Shown: one piece after another, positions 1-5,666 of the stretch
Position numbering within the stretch: the first letter of the stretch is position 1
Layout of the letters: each line of letters begins with the position of its first letter
Origin: an uncultured Clostridium sp.
Lineage (GTDB): Bacteria; Bacillota; Clostridia; Peptostreptococcales; Peptostreptococcaceae
NCBI GenBank assembly: GCA_900557165.1
Contig: USRS01000101.1
Span: 1-7,750, forward strand
Length of the DNA: 7,750 bases
Direction: 5' to 3'
Notes under the pieces: model-generated
Databases searched by the model: none
Seen by the model: only the letters and a program-made list of their open reading frames with translations
What the model was told of the DNA's origin: nothing
Program-made: the position numbers and the translations under genes

Positions 1-940
1 CAAAAGTGATTGAGAATAATGCATACATAATTACTAAAAAGGCTGGTATAGCTATTATTCTATTTGTAAGTACTTTATCGATTTTATCAGAAGTTGTTTC
101 TATTCTAGTTCCATCTTTTTGAACTTGTCTTTTTACTGATTTTGAAACTACATTTGAAATAAATTTATATCTTTGGTCTGCAATTTCACCTTCTGCATCA
201 CCATTTAATTTTGCATTTGCTTTACTTACTATAGGTTCTATTTTATTTTTCATATCAGAAGATAATTTTTCACTTTCAATTGGGTCTTCTTCTAATAATT
301 TTATACTTCTCCATCTTGCATTTACATTTTCATTGCCTTTATTATTTTCATTTATTTGAGATAAAATATCTGCTAAAAAATCTTCCACATCTTTAGAATA
401 AATGTTTAATTCTTTATTTTTTTCTTTGGAAACTTTTTTAACTTCATCCATTAATATATCTATATTTTTACCATTTCTCGCAACTATTGGTACAACCTTT
501 ACTCCTAATGCCTTTGATATTTTATCTATATCAATTTTTGTTCCACTACTTTCAACTTCATCCATCATATTAAGAGCCACTACTGTTGGAATACCTGTCT
601 CTAATATTTGAAGGGTCAAGTACATATTTCTTTCTATATTTGTACCATCAATTATATTGATTAATACATCTGGTTTTTCTTCTACTATATAATTTCTTGC
701 AACTATTTCCTCTGCTGAATAAGGTGATAGCGAATAAATCCCTGGTAAATCTACTATCGTCATTGCCTTATCTTTTTTATATTTTCCCTCTTTTTTTTCA
801 ACTGTAACACCAGGCCAGTTACCAACATGTTGTTTAGAACCAGTTATTTCATTAAAAAGAGTTGTTTTTCCACAGTTTGGGTTTCCTGCCAATGCAATAC
901 TTAAGTTTTTGCTTTTTTCTAATGTAATACTTGAGCTCAT
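1..940 (-). CDS. feoB: Ferrous iron transporter FeoB, N-terminal part (3' end beyond window)
   Basis: FeoB is the inner-membrane GTP-dependent Fe(II) importer. The first 313 residues are visible and the frame runs off the left edge. G-domain motifs are clear: P-loop GNPNCGKT at 19-26, the NWPGVTV switch-I segment with the G2 Thr at 46, DLPG (G3) at 64-67, NMMD (G4) at 124-127 and VARNG (G5) at 153-157. A helical GDI-like region follows, then the stretch leading into the first membrane helix (about 295-313, IIAIPAFLVIMYALF). The ATG at 940 is preceded by AAGGGG at a good distance and lies 17 bp after the stop of the second feoA, so the genes form one operon. FeoB proteins usually have about 600-800 residues, so roughly half is missing, including the pore. 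No frameshift is seen. The truncation is only the window edge. Confidence 0.96.
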   Translation of the reverse strand, partial: MSSSITLEKSKNLSIALAGNPNCGKTTLFNEITGSKQHVGNWPGVTVEKKEGKYKKDKAMTIVDLPGIYSLSPYSAEEIVARNYIVEEKPDVLINIIDGTNIERNMYLTLQILETGIPTVVALNMMDEVESSGTKIDIDKISKALGVKVVPIVARNGKNIDILMDEVKKVSKEKNKELNIYSKDVEDFLADILSQINENNKGNENVNARWRSIKLLEEDPIESEKLSSDMKNKIEPIVSKANAKLNGDAEGEIADQRYKFISNVVSKSVKRQVQKDGTRIETTSDKIDKVLTNRIIAIPAFLVIMYALFSITF

Positions 941-957
941 CTTTATCCCCTTCTTTT

Positions 958-1185
958 CTATAATTGTTCTATTTTTATTTGCTCTGCTTCGCTTTTTCTA
1001 AGGCTAAGTTCATATCCTCTTAAATTAACTTCTATAGGGTCGCCTAAAGGTGCCACCTTAACTATTTCAATTTCTACTCCTGGAGTAATTCCCATGTCCA
1101 TTAACCTTCTTCTTGCTGGACCTTTTTCTCCAAGATTTACTACTCTACCTCTTTGACCTGGCACTAATGCTCTTAATGATTTCAT
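958..1185 (-). CDS. feoA: FeoA family protein, second copy
   Basis: This 75-residue protein has the SH3-like FeoA fold signature, with the canonical stretch GPARRRLMDMGITPG at about 22-36 followed by the EIEIVKVAPLGDPIEVNLRGYELSLRKSEA pattern (described here in parts: charged beta strand, PLGDP turn, RGYELSLR strand). FeoA is a small cytosolic partner that is thought to act on FeoB during Fe(II) uptake. The gene sits between the first feoA (14 bp gap) and feoB (17 bp gap). Its ribosome binding site (GTAGGTGGGG, 1191-1200) overlaps the stop codon of the upstream feoA, a sign of translational coupling. The copy is closer to the textbook FeoA sequence than its upstream neighbour. Assignment is by motif recognition. 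Confidence 0.95.
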   Translation of the reverse strand: MKSLRALVPGQRGRVVNLGEKGPARRRLMDMGITPGVEIEIVKVAPLGDPIEVNLRGYELSLRKSEAEQIKIEQL

Positions 1186-1199
1186 ATTTTCCCCACCTA

Positions 1200-1412
1200 C
1201 TATTCTACAACTATTTTATTAGCCATTGCTTTATTTATAGCTATCTTTGTATTTTTTATTAATAATATTATTCCACTTGGATTTTCTGCTACAATTTCAA
1301 TTTGTTCTCCTGGAAGAAATCCTAGACTTTGTAAATGTCTTTTTACTGAGTCTTTACCTCTTAACTCTTTAATTTTTCTTATGTCTCCTAAAGAAACCAT
1401 AGATAATAACAT
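1200..1412 (-). CDS. feoA: FeoA family protein, first copy
   Basis: A 70-residue FeoA/SH3-like protein and the first gene of the feoA-feoA-feoB operon. The family core is visible: a loosely conserved VKRHLQSLGFLPGEQIEIV segment (about 24-42; LGFLPG replaces the usual MGITPG) and a terminal NKAMANKIVV strand that matches the FeoA C terminus. It is clearly diverged from the copy downstream, so the pair is an old duplication and not a recent tandem repeat. The ATG at 1412 is chosen because AAGGGG (1421-1426) lies 8 bp upstream. An internal ATG at 1400 would leave the AAGGGG too far away. The promoter and Fur box at 1458-1510 would drive all three genes. Its role is inferred to be support of FeoB in Fe(II) import. 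Confidence 0.93.
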   Translation of the reverse strand: MLLSMVSLGDIRKIKELRGKDSVKRHLQSLGFLPGEQIEIVAENPSGIILLIKNTKIAINKAMANKIVVE

Positions 1413-1457
1413 TTAATCATCCCCTTTATTCATCTTAAATTGAAATTCAATTTTGAT

Positions 1458-1472
1458 TGATAATAACTTTCA
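1458..1472 (-). promoter_or_regulatory. Fur box of the feoA-feoA-feoB operon
   Basis: The + strand reads TGATAATAACTTTCA. This matches the 7-1-7 Fur consensus TGATAAT-N-ATTATCA at 12 of 14 fixed positions. It starts about 4 bp downstream of the predicted transcription start of feoA, a classical position for repression by iron-loaded Fur. Binding is inferred from sequence and position. Confidence 0.7.
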
Positions 1473-1481
1473 TCTACTTAA

Positions 1482-1510
1482 ATAGTAGCTCTATCACAAT
1501 CATATGTCAA
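1482..1510 (-). promoter_or_regulatory. Sigma-A promoter of feoA-feoA-feoB
   Basis: On the minus strand a perfect -35 TTGACA (1505-1510) is separated by exactly 17 bp from TACTAT (1482-1487), which matches the -10 consensus at 4 of 6 positions. Transcription would start near 1475, inside or next to the Fur box, and give a leader of about 60 nt before the first feoA. Confidence 0.7.
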
Positions 1511-1517
1511 TATTTTA

Positions 1518-1532
1518 TGGAAATAATTCTCA
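1518..1532. promoter_or_regulatory. Possible second, upstream Fur box of feo
   Basis: The + strand TGGAAATAATTCTCA matches the 7-1-7 Fur consensus at 11 of 14 fixed positions. It lies about 8 bp upstream of the feo -35 hexamer, so a second Fur dimer could bind there and close the promoter from both sides. In sequence this AT-rich, such matches arise easily by chance. Confidence 0.35.
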
Positions 1533-1579
1533 TTATTAACAGATAAATATTATTATTTTATGTTTTATTTATTTTATAA

Positions 1580-1918
1580 TTAAGATAATTTTTTCATTTT
1601 CTTAAAATTATATTTACATGTATTACATTTACCATTACATTCATCAACTTTATTAAGACATTCTAAAAAAGAAACCTTGCTATTATTGTAATGTCTTATC
1701 ACAGGTATATTTTTTTTCTTAGCTTGTGTTTCTATCACTGTCTTTAATTTATGAGAAACTGTTGATGTAAACATTACTACAGCATTTGGACTTCCAAAAT
1801 CCTTCAATGCTTTAGATGACATATTTAAAATCACCTTTGTTTTATATCCCTTTTCCTTTCCTAAGTTTATGTAATCCCTCTTCATTCTTTCATTTCCACC
1901 TACTACTAATAAAGTCAT
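1580..1918 (-). CDS. DUF2325 family small cysteine-containing protein
   Basis: A 112-residue protein recognised as DUF2325 by its start (MTLLVVGGNERMKRD, a Rossmann-like beta strand and Gly-rich turn), the central VVMFTSTVSHKLKTVI segment (about 47-62) and the strand KNIPVIRH (about 69-76). No enzymatic activity is known to me for this family. The C-terminal 30 residues carry four cysteines (87, 94, 98, 101) in a CxxxCxxC-like spacing followed by a basic tail, which could bind a metal or be redox active; this is inference. GGGAG at 1923-1927 lies 4 bp before the ATG. A near-consensus Fur box and promoter sit directly upstream. No terminator is visible between this gene and feoA 167 bp downstream, so read-through into feo is possible. 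The context suggests a role in iron homeostasis. Confidence 0.85.
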   Translation of the reverse strand: MTLLVVGGNERMKRDYINLGKEKGYKTKVILNMSSKALKDFGSPNAVVMFTSTVSHKLKTVIETQAKKKNIPVIRHYNNSKVSFLECLNKVDECNGKCNTCKYNFKKMKKLS

Positions 1919-1949
1919 CTATCTCCCATCCCTTTCTTGCTTTATCTAT

Positions 1950-1964
1950 CGATAATGATTATCA
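1950..1964 (-). promoter_or_regulatory. Near-consensus Fur box upstream of the DUF2325 gene
   Basis: The sequence CGATAATGATTATCA matches the 7-1-7 Fur consensus at 13 of 14 fixed positions. The classical 19-bp form starting at 1951 is matched at its first 16 bases. It lies between the predicted -10 and the ribosome binding site of the DUF2325 gene, about 8-20 bp after the likely start of transcription, which favours iron-dependent repression. Confidence 0.85.
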
Positions 1965-1979
1965 TTTGTATTTAATATA

Positions 1980-2008
1980 AAAATATCAGTTTTTTTTATT
2001 TCTGTCAA
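1980..2008 (-). promoter_or_regulatory. Sigma-A promoter of the DUF2325 gene
   Basis: On the minus strand TTGACA (2003-2008) is followed after exactly 17 bp by TATTTT (1980-1985), a 4 of 6 match to the -10 box. The spacer contains an A-tract. The Fur box at 1950-1964 follows immediately downstream. Confidence 0.6.
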
Positions 2009-2100
2009 CCACCATTTTTTCAGACTACTTCACATAATTTTACATTATATTTCATTAATAGATTATTTTTTTTTAAGAATAATATATATAGACAACTTTT

Positions 2101-2105
2101 AGGAG
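2101..2105 (+). promoter_or_regulatory. Ribosome binding site that decides the DUF3793 start
   Basis: AGGAG lies 11 bp before the ATG at 2117. The in-frame GTG at 2105 overlaps this Shine-Dalgarno sequence and has no site of its own, so it is not a plausible start. Confidence 0.75.
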
Positions 2106-2116
2106 TGATAATTTTC

Positions 2117-2671
2117 ATGTTAGACAAATTTTTAATAAAATACGCTTCTCCCACTTTAGGTAAAATCAAAACTGGTAGTTTATTTAAGGTATCTAAAAAT
2201 ACAAAAATAAATTTAGAATATTATATGAAATACTACAATTCATTACTTAATAACTTTGATTTATATTTAGAAATCATATATTCATGTGATAAATACAGTT
2301 TAATTTATATCTATAATAAAGAAATGTTGATAAATGATATTAAAAATAAAAATATTAATAATTTTTTAAGAACATATGGTTATAGAGGTGACTTTACTGA
2401 TGATTATATAATTTTTCTAAAAGAAAGATTTTGCACATTGAAAAAAACGCCTCATGAAATAGGTATTTTTTTAGGATATCCTCTTGATGATGTAAAATGT
2501 TTTATTAAATATGGAGGTAAAAATTTTAAACTTTTAGGATGTTGGAAAGTTTATGATGATGTTGAAAATTGCAGTAACAAATTCAAAGAATTTAAAAATT
2601 ACAGAGACGAATTTACTTATTTATATGAAAATAATTATTCATTGAAAGATTTAATTAAGAAAAAAATATAA
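2117..2671 (+). CDS. DUF3793 family protein
   Basis: A 184-residue, Lys/Asn/Tyr-rich cytosolic protein without membrane segment or signal peptide. It is recognised as DUF3793 by the N-terminal FLIKYASPTLGKIKTGSLF pattern (5-23), the central HEIGIFLGYPLDDVKCFI block (113-130) and the KLLGCWKVY block (138-146). The biochemical function of this clostridial family is unknown; members often sit beside iron-uptake or flavodoxin genes. ATG 2117 is preferred over the upstream GTG because it fits both the ribosome binding site and the family start (MLDKFL). It is the only rightward gene here, divergent from the DUF2325/feo unit. Its promoter is not clear: the upstream region is an AT-rich tract with several weak -10-like sequences (around 2078-2090) and no convincing -35. 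It ends at a terminator shared with the convergent DXS-like gene. Confidence 0.85.
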   Translation: MLDKFLIKYASPTLGKIKTGSLFKVSKNTKINLEYYMKYYNSLLNNFDLYLEIIYSCDKYSLIYIYNKEMLINDIKNKNINNFLRTYGYRGDFTDDYIIFLKERFCTLKKTPHEIGIFLGYPLDDVKCFIKYGGKNFKLLGCWKVYDDVENCSNKFKEFKNYRDEFTYLYENNYSLKDLIKKKI

Positions 2672-2674
2672 AAA

Positions 2675-2714
2675 GCTATGCATAAGCTTTATAATGCTTA
2701 GCATAGCTCTTTTT
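2675..2714. terminator. Bidirectional intrinsic terminator between convergent genes
   Basis: GCTATGC (2675-2681) pairs with GCATAGC (2701-2707). After a single bulged A, TAAGC (2683-2687) pairs with GCTTA (2696-2700) around an 8-nt loop. A-rich sequence lies on the left and T-rich sequence on the right, so the hairpin can end transcripts of both the DUF3793 gene (4 bp after its stop) and the DXS-like gene (11 bp after its stop). Confidence 0.85.
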
Positions 2715-2717
2715 ATA

Positions 2718-4496
2718 TTAAGCAAATACTTTTATATCTGCTAATACTTTTTCTATATCTTCCACTATTAATTCTTCTGTTAAATGATAACGCTCATATA
2801 AAACATCTAGTTCTACACTATCTGTAAATTCTTTAGTTGCACCAAAGTTTAATACTCTCATTTGTGAATTTCCATAGAATCTAGATATTTTTTCACCAAA
2901 TCCACCATCAAGTATTCCATCTTCTAAAGTTATTACTACTTTATGATTTTCTTTTAATTCATTTAATAAATCTTCATCAACCCCAGTTATAAATCTTGGA
3001 TTTATTAATGTTGCATTTATTCCTGTATTTCTTAATCTTTTTTGAACTTTTTTACCTAAGTGGAAGAATGAACCAAGACCTATTATTGCTACATCTTTTC
3101 CTTCTTCTACCATTACGTATTTATTTAATTCATCAAAGTTTGCTTCAACTGCAACACCTGTTGATACTACTTCCATATTCGGAACACGTATTGCAACTGG
3201 ATGTTTATCTTGTTCTATAGCCCAATCAACCATAGCTAAATGTTCTTCTTTTGTTGTTGGAGCTAAATAAACCATATTTGGTATGTTTGATATTAGAGGT
3301 ATATCAAATAATCCTAAGTGAGTTACATCACTTCCACTTATACCTCCCCAATATACGATTATTGTTGCAGGATTATTGTTTATTGCTAAATCTTGTGATA
3401 ATTGATCATAAGTTCTTTGTATAAATGAACTTAAAAATGCTGCTACTGGTTTAGCACCTCTCTTTGCCATTCCTGATGCAAGAGCTATGGCATGTTCTTC
3501 AGCTATACCAACATCTACATATTGATCTTGTAATTCACTTCTAAATCTATTTACACCAACTATTCCTGGAGTAGCTGCTGTTATTGCTACTATAGATTTA
3601 TCTTTTTTAGCTTTTTCTATTAAAAAATCTTCCGTTATGTCTCCATAAGATTTAACATATTCACCTTTAAATAGAGGCTCTTTAGTTTCTAAGTCAAATG
3701 GCATTACCCAGTGGAATGATTCTTTGTTATTTTCTGCATCTTCATATCCTTTACCTTTTATAGTATGCATATGAACTACTACTGGACGAGTAGTATCTTT
3801 AACTTTTTCAAAAGTTTCTATTAATGATTCTAAATTATTTCCATCTTTAACAAAATGATATTCAAATCCTAGTGATTTAAAGAAGTTATTATCTAATTTC
3901 CCTTCACTTTCACGAAGTTGTGCTAAATTTTTATAAAGCCCTCCATGATTTTCTGCTATGGATATATCATTGTCATTTACTAAAATTATTATATTTTTAT
4001 TAGATGCTGCAGCATTATTTAATCCTTCATAGGCTTCTCCACCACTTAAAGATCCATCACCTATTATGGCTATAATATTTTCATTTGAGCCTACTGCATC
4101 ACGTCCTTTAGCTAAACCACAAGCTAAACTTATTGAAGTTGACGTATGACCTATTGTAAAGAAATCATGCTCACTTTCTTTTGGTTCAGTGTATCCTGTA
4201 ACAGTTTTAAATTTTTCTGGATTTATATATGCTTCTTTTCTTCCAGTTAACATTTTATGAACATATGATTGATGTGAAACATCATATACAAACTTATCTA
4301 CTGGTGAATTAAATACATAGTGAAGTGCTATAGTAGCTTCTACCATTCCTAAGTTTGGTCCAAAATGACCTCCCGTAGTACTTACTCTTTTTATTAATAC
4401 ATCTCTTATTTCTGATGATAATAAATTTAATTCTTCTCTTGATAGAGATTTTAAATCTTTTGGTTCATTTATTTTATTTAAAATATTTAATGTCAT
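2718..4496 (-). CDS. 1-deoxy-D-xylulose-5-phosphate synthase-like ThDP enzyme, atypical substrate site
   Basis: A 592-residue transketolase-fold protein with the DXS domain order: ThDP-binding N-terminal domain (about 1-270), pyrimidine-binding domain (about 280-440) and C-terminal transketolase domain (about 460-585). Classical DXS joins pyruvate and glyceraldehyde 3-phosphate to DXP for isoprenoids, thiamine and pyridoxal phosphate. Retained residues are His44, His75 and His117, the GDG motif with Asp147, Asn176 (Mg/ThDP), His262, catalytic Glu333 (in IAEEHA), Arg361, Asp390, His393 and Arg437. Two substrate-site positions differ from classical DXS: Leu355 replaces the usual Tyr (E. coli 392) and Trp383 the phosphate-binding Arg (E. 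coli 420). The GADGxTHQG motif has become GSDVTHLG, and the segment between Asn176 and His262 is about 32 residues shorter than in E. coli. E. coli numbering is from memory, checked by consistent offsets. AAGGAG lies 9 bp before the ATG. It is probably a DXS paralogue; activity as true DXS is uncertain, so no symbol is given. Confidence 0.85.
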   Translation of the reverse strand: MTLNILNKINEPKDLKSLSREELNLLSSEIRDVLIKRVSTTGGHFGPNLGMVEATIALHYVFNSPVDKFVYDVSHQSYVHKMLTGRKEAYINPEKFKTVTGYTEPKESEHDFFTIGHTSTSISLACGLAKGRDAVGSNENIIAIIGDGSLSGGEAYEGLNNAAASNKNIIILVNDNDISIAENHGGLYKNLAQLRESEGKLDNNFFKSLGFEYHFVKDGNNLESLIETFEKVKDTTRPVVVHMHTIKGKGYEDAENNKESFHWVMPFDLETKEPLFKGEYVKSYGDITEDFLIEKAKKDKSIVAITAATPGIVGVNRFRSELQDQYVDVGIAEEHAIALASGMAKRGAKPVAAFLSSFIQRTYDQLSQDLAINNNPATIIVYWGGISGSDVTHLGLFDIPLISNIPNMVYLAPTTKEEHLAMVDWAIEQDKHPVAIRVPNMEVVSTGVAVEANFDELNKYVMVEEGKDVAIIGLGSFFHLGKKVQKRLRNTGINATLINPRFITGVDEDLLNELKENHKVVITLEDGILDGGFGEKISRFYGNSQMRVLNFGATKEFTDSVELDVLYERYHLTEELIVEDIEKVLADIKVFA

Positions 4497-4537
4497 ATTT
4501 CCAATCTCCTTGTCGTCTATTTTTTTAGATGATTTTA

Positions 4538-4568
4538 AGTATACTCCTTAGAGTTGGCTCCAAGTCAA
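4538..4568 (-). promoter_or_regulatory. MerR-type promoter with 19-bp spacer and operator dyad
   Basis: On the minus strand TTGACT (-35, 4563-4568) and TATACT (-10, 4538-4543) each match consensus at 5 of 6 positions but are 19 bp apart instead of 17. An interrupted dyad, CTTGGAG (4558-4564) with CTCTAAG (4547-4553), fills the spacer. This arrangement is characteristic of promoters activated by MerR-family regulators, which untwist the overlong spacer. It would give the DXS-like gene a leader of about 35 nt. No merR gene lies in the window. Confidence 0.75.
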
Positions 4569-4599
4569 TATTTTTTATTAAAATTTTTTTGCCAAAACT

Positions 4600-4641
4600 A
4601 AAAAACACCCAATCATTAAATTTTTAATATAACGATCGGGT
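4600..4641 (-). terminator. Intrinsic terminator of the DUF975 gene
   Basis: On the minus strand ACCCGATCGTTA (4630-4641) pairs with TAATGATTGGGT (4607-4618) in a 12-bp stem with two G-U pairs and an 11-nt A/T loop, followed by six T (4600-4605). It lies about 30 bp after the DUF975 stop and separates that gene from the DXS-like gene. The opposite side has no long T-run directly after the stem, so it acts mainly leftward. Confidence 0.85.
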
Positions 4642-4672
4642 ACACTACTCTTTTATTTAATTTTTGCTATTA

Positions 4673-5509
4673 TTAAAATCCTATAAGTTCATTACTGCTA
4701 ACATATCCCCTTTGTAAAGCATCTTCTCTAAGATATGCATATAACTCGGCATTTGTACCTTGCACATAAGGATTAACATAGAAGATTCCTAGTATTCCTA
4801 TTGTAAGTGCAGATAATATTTGCCATCCTATAAATGATAAATCTAAAACAAAAGTTTTCCACTTATTACCCTTCATCATTTGTTTACTTATTTCAAAAGC
4901 TCTTTTTCTACTTATTCCTGGGTTTTCACTTAATATATAAGGTATCATTCTGTATTCATAACTTTTAATTATACCTGGTATAATCAATAATAAAGTCCAT
5001 AGCCACTGGAATAAGCCTTTCATAAACATAGTTATTATTGAATTTTTTAACTGACCACTTTTATAAAGAAAAATTAGACTATCTAAAGTTTTTTCTTCTT
5101 CTCTAATTCCCATAAAGAAGTTATTCTTACCAATTTCTATAGGATAAACAATTAATAGTTTTATAGCAAATCCTATAAGCATACCAATTATAAATATTAC
5201 TATAAATAATATAAAATATCCACTTGTGAAAAATGATTCTATAGCATCTAAAATATAATAGGTATCTTCATCTAAATCCTCTTCATAAAAATAATCATCA
5301 TAGTAATCTTCATCATAATCATAGTCGTCATATATACTATTTATTCCTGAGTTAAAACCTGAGCTAAAAGAATTTTCTATTCTACTAGTAACACCGCTTC
5401 CAACTCCTGCGCTTAATATTAAAGAAATAAAACATACTAAAACTGATTTCCAATAAAATCTTTTAAATGATTGTTTCCCTTTTTCCTTCAATTTACTTCT
5501 AATCCACAT
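4673..5509 (-). CDS. DUF975 family integral membrane protein with acidic loop
   Basis: A 278-residue membrane protein. The family is recognised by the C-terminal half: LLIIPGIIKSYEYRMIPYIL (174-193), the conserved ENPGISRKRAFEISKQMMKG helix region (195-214), KWKTFVLDLSFIGW (216-229) and the NPYVQGTNAELYAYL end (246-260). Four hydrophobic segments are visible at about 20-41, 98-122, 157-181 and 219-245. Between the first two lies a run of almost only Asp, Glu and Tyr (about 60-85), probably an extramembrane loop. The function of DUF975 proteins is unknown to me. GGAGGG lies 5 bp before the ATG at 5509, giving a secure start. It appears monocistronic: a TATAAT box lies upstream (5539-5544) and a strong terminator downstream. 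The Asp/Tyr-rich loop could bind cations, but that is a guess from composition. Confidence 0.88.
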   Translation of the reverse strand: MWIRSKLKEKGKQSFKRFYWKSVLVCFISLILSAGVGSGVTSRIENSFSSGFNSGINSIYDDYDYDEDYYDDYFYEEDLDEDTYYILDAIESFFTSGYFILFIVIFIIGMLIGFAIKLLIVYPIEIGKNNFFMGIREEEKTLDSLIFLYKSGQLKNSIITMFMKGLFQWLWTLLLIIPGIIKSYEYRMIPYILSENPGISRKRAFEISKQMMKGNKWKTFVLDLSFIGWQILSALTIGILGIFYVNPYVQGTNAELYAYLREDALQRGYVSSNELIGF

Positions 5510-5538
5510 ATAAACCCTCCTCGTATTCTCATCTATAT

Positions 5539-5544
5539 ATTATA
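5539..5544 (-). promoter_or_regulatory. Probable -10 box of the DUF975 gene
   Basis: A perfect TATAAT on the minus strand about 30 bp upstream of the DUF975 start codon, inside TGGTATATAAT, where the TG could help as an extended -10. At 16-18 bp further upstream there is only A/T sequence without a convincing -35, so the assignment rests on the -10 alone. Confidence 0.45.
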
Positions 5545-5609
5545 TACCATATTTTGTATATAATTTATTACAATTTTCTATCATTTACCAATAAAAATTT
5601 ACTTCTATT

Positions 5610-5666
5610 AAGTCACTGCGTTGGTGCTACACTTCTTGTCGCCAACGACTTCATCCGTTGCTCAAA
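5610..5666. repeat. GC-richer imperfect hairpin block in the intergenic region
   Basis: A block of roughly half G+C inside otherwise AT-rich intergenic DNA. CGTTGGTG (5619-5626) can pair with CGCCAACG (5640-5647) with one G-U pair, and the outer AAGT (5610-5613) with ACTT (5648-5651) across a small internal bulge. A third CGTTG-type core occurs at 5656-5660. It encodes no credible protein. It looks like a dispersed intergenic repeat or the remnant of an element, but only one copy is in the window. Confidence 0.5.

Noticed and set aside
402..611. Rightward open frame of 69 codons
   Set aside because: It lies wholly opposite the feoB G domain, has a hydrophobic low-complexity translation and no ribosome binding site; feoB motifs on the other strand are unambiguous.
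2050..2100. Fur box or clear promoter for the DUF3793 gene
   Set aside because: Only scattered AT-rich matches are seen; alignment to the Fur consensus falls near chance level and no -35 pairs with the several -10-like sequences.
2105..2116. GTG start adding four residues to the DUF3793 protein
   Set aside because: The GTG is part of the Shine-Dalgarno region AGGAGTG; the ATG at 2117 has that site upstream and matches the family N terminus.
2996..3220. Rightward open frame of 74 codons
   Set aside because: Antisense to the DXS-like gene, Leu-rich translation typical of the reverse strand of AT-rich coding DNA.
4497..4537. Possible riboswitch (for example thiamine) in the DXS-like leader
   Set aside because: The leader from the predicted start to the ATG is only about 35 nt and has no conserved riboswitch core or hairpin.
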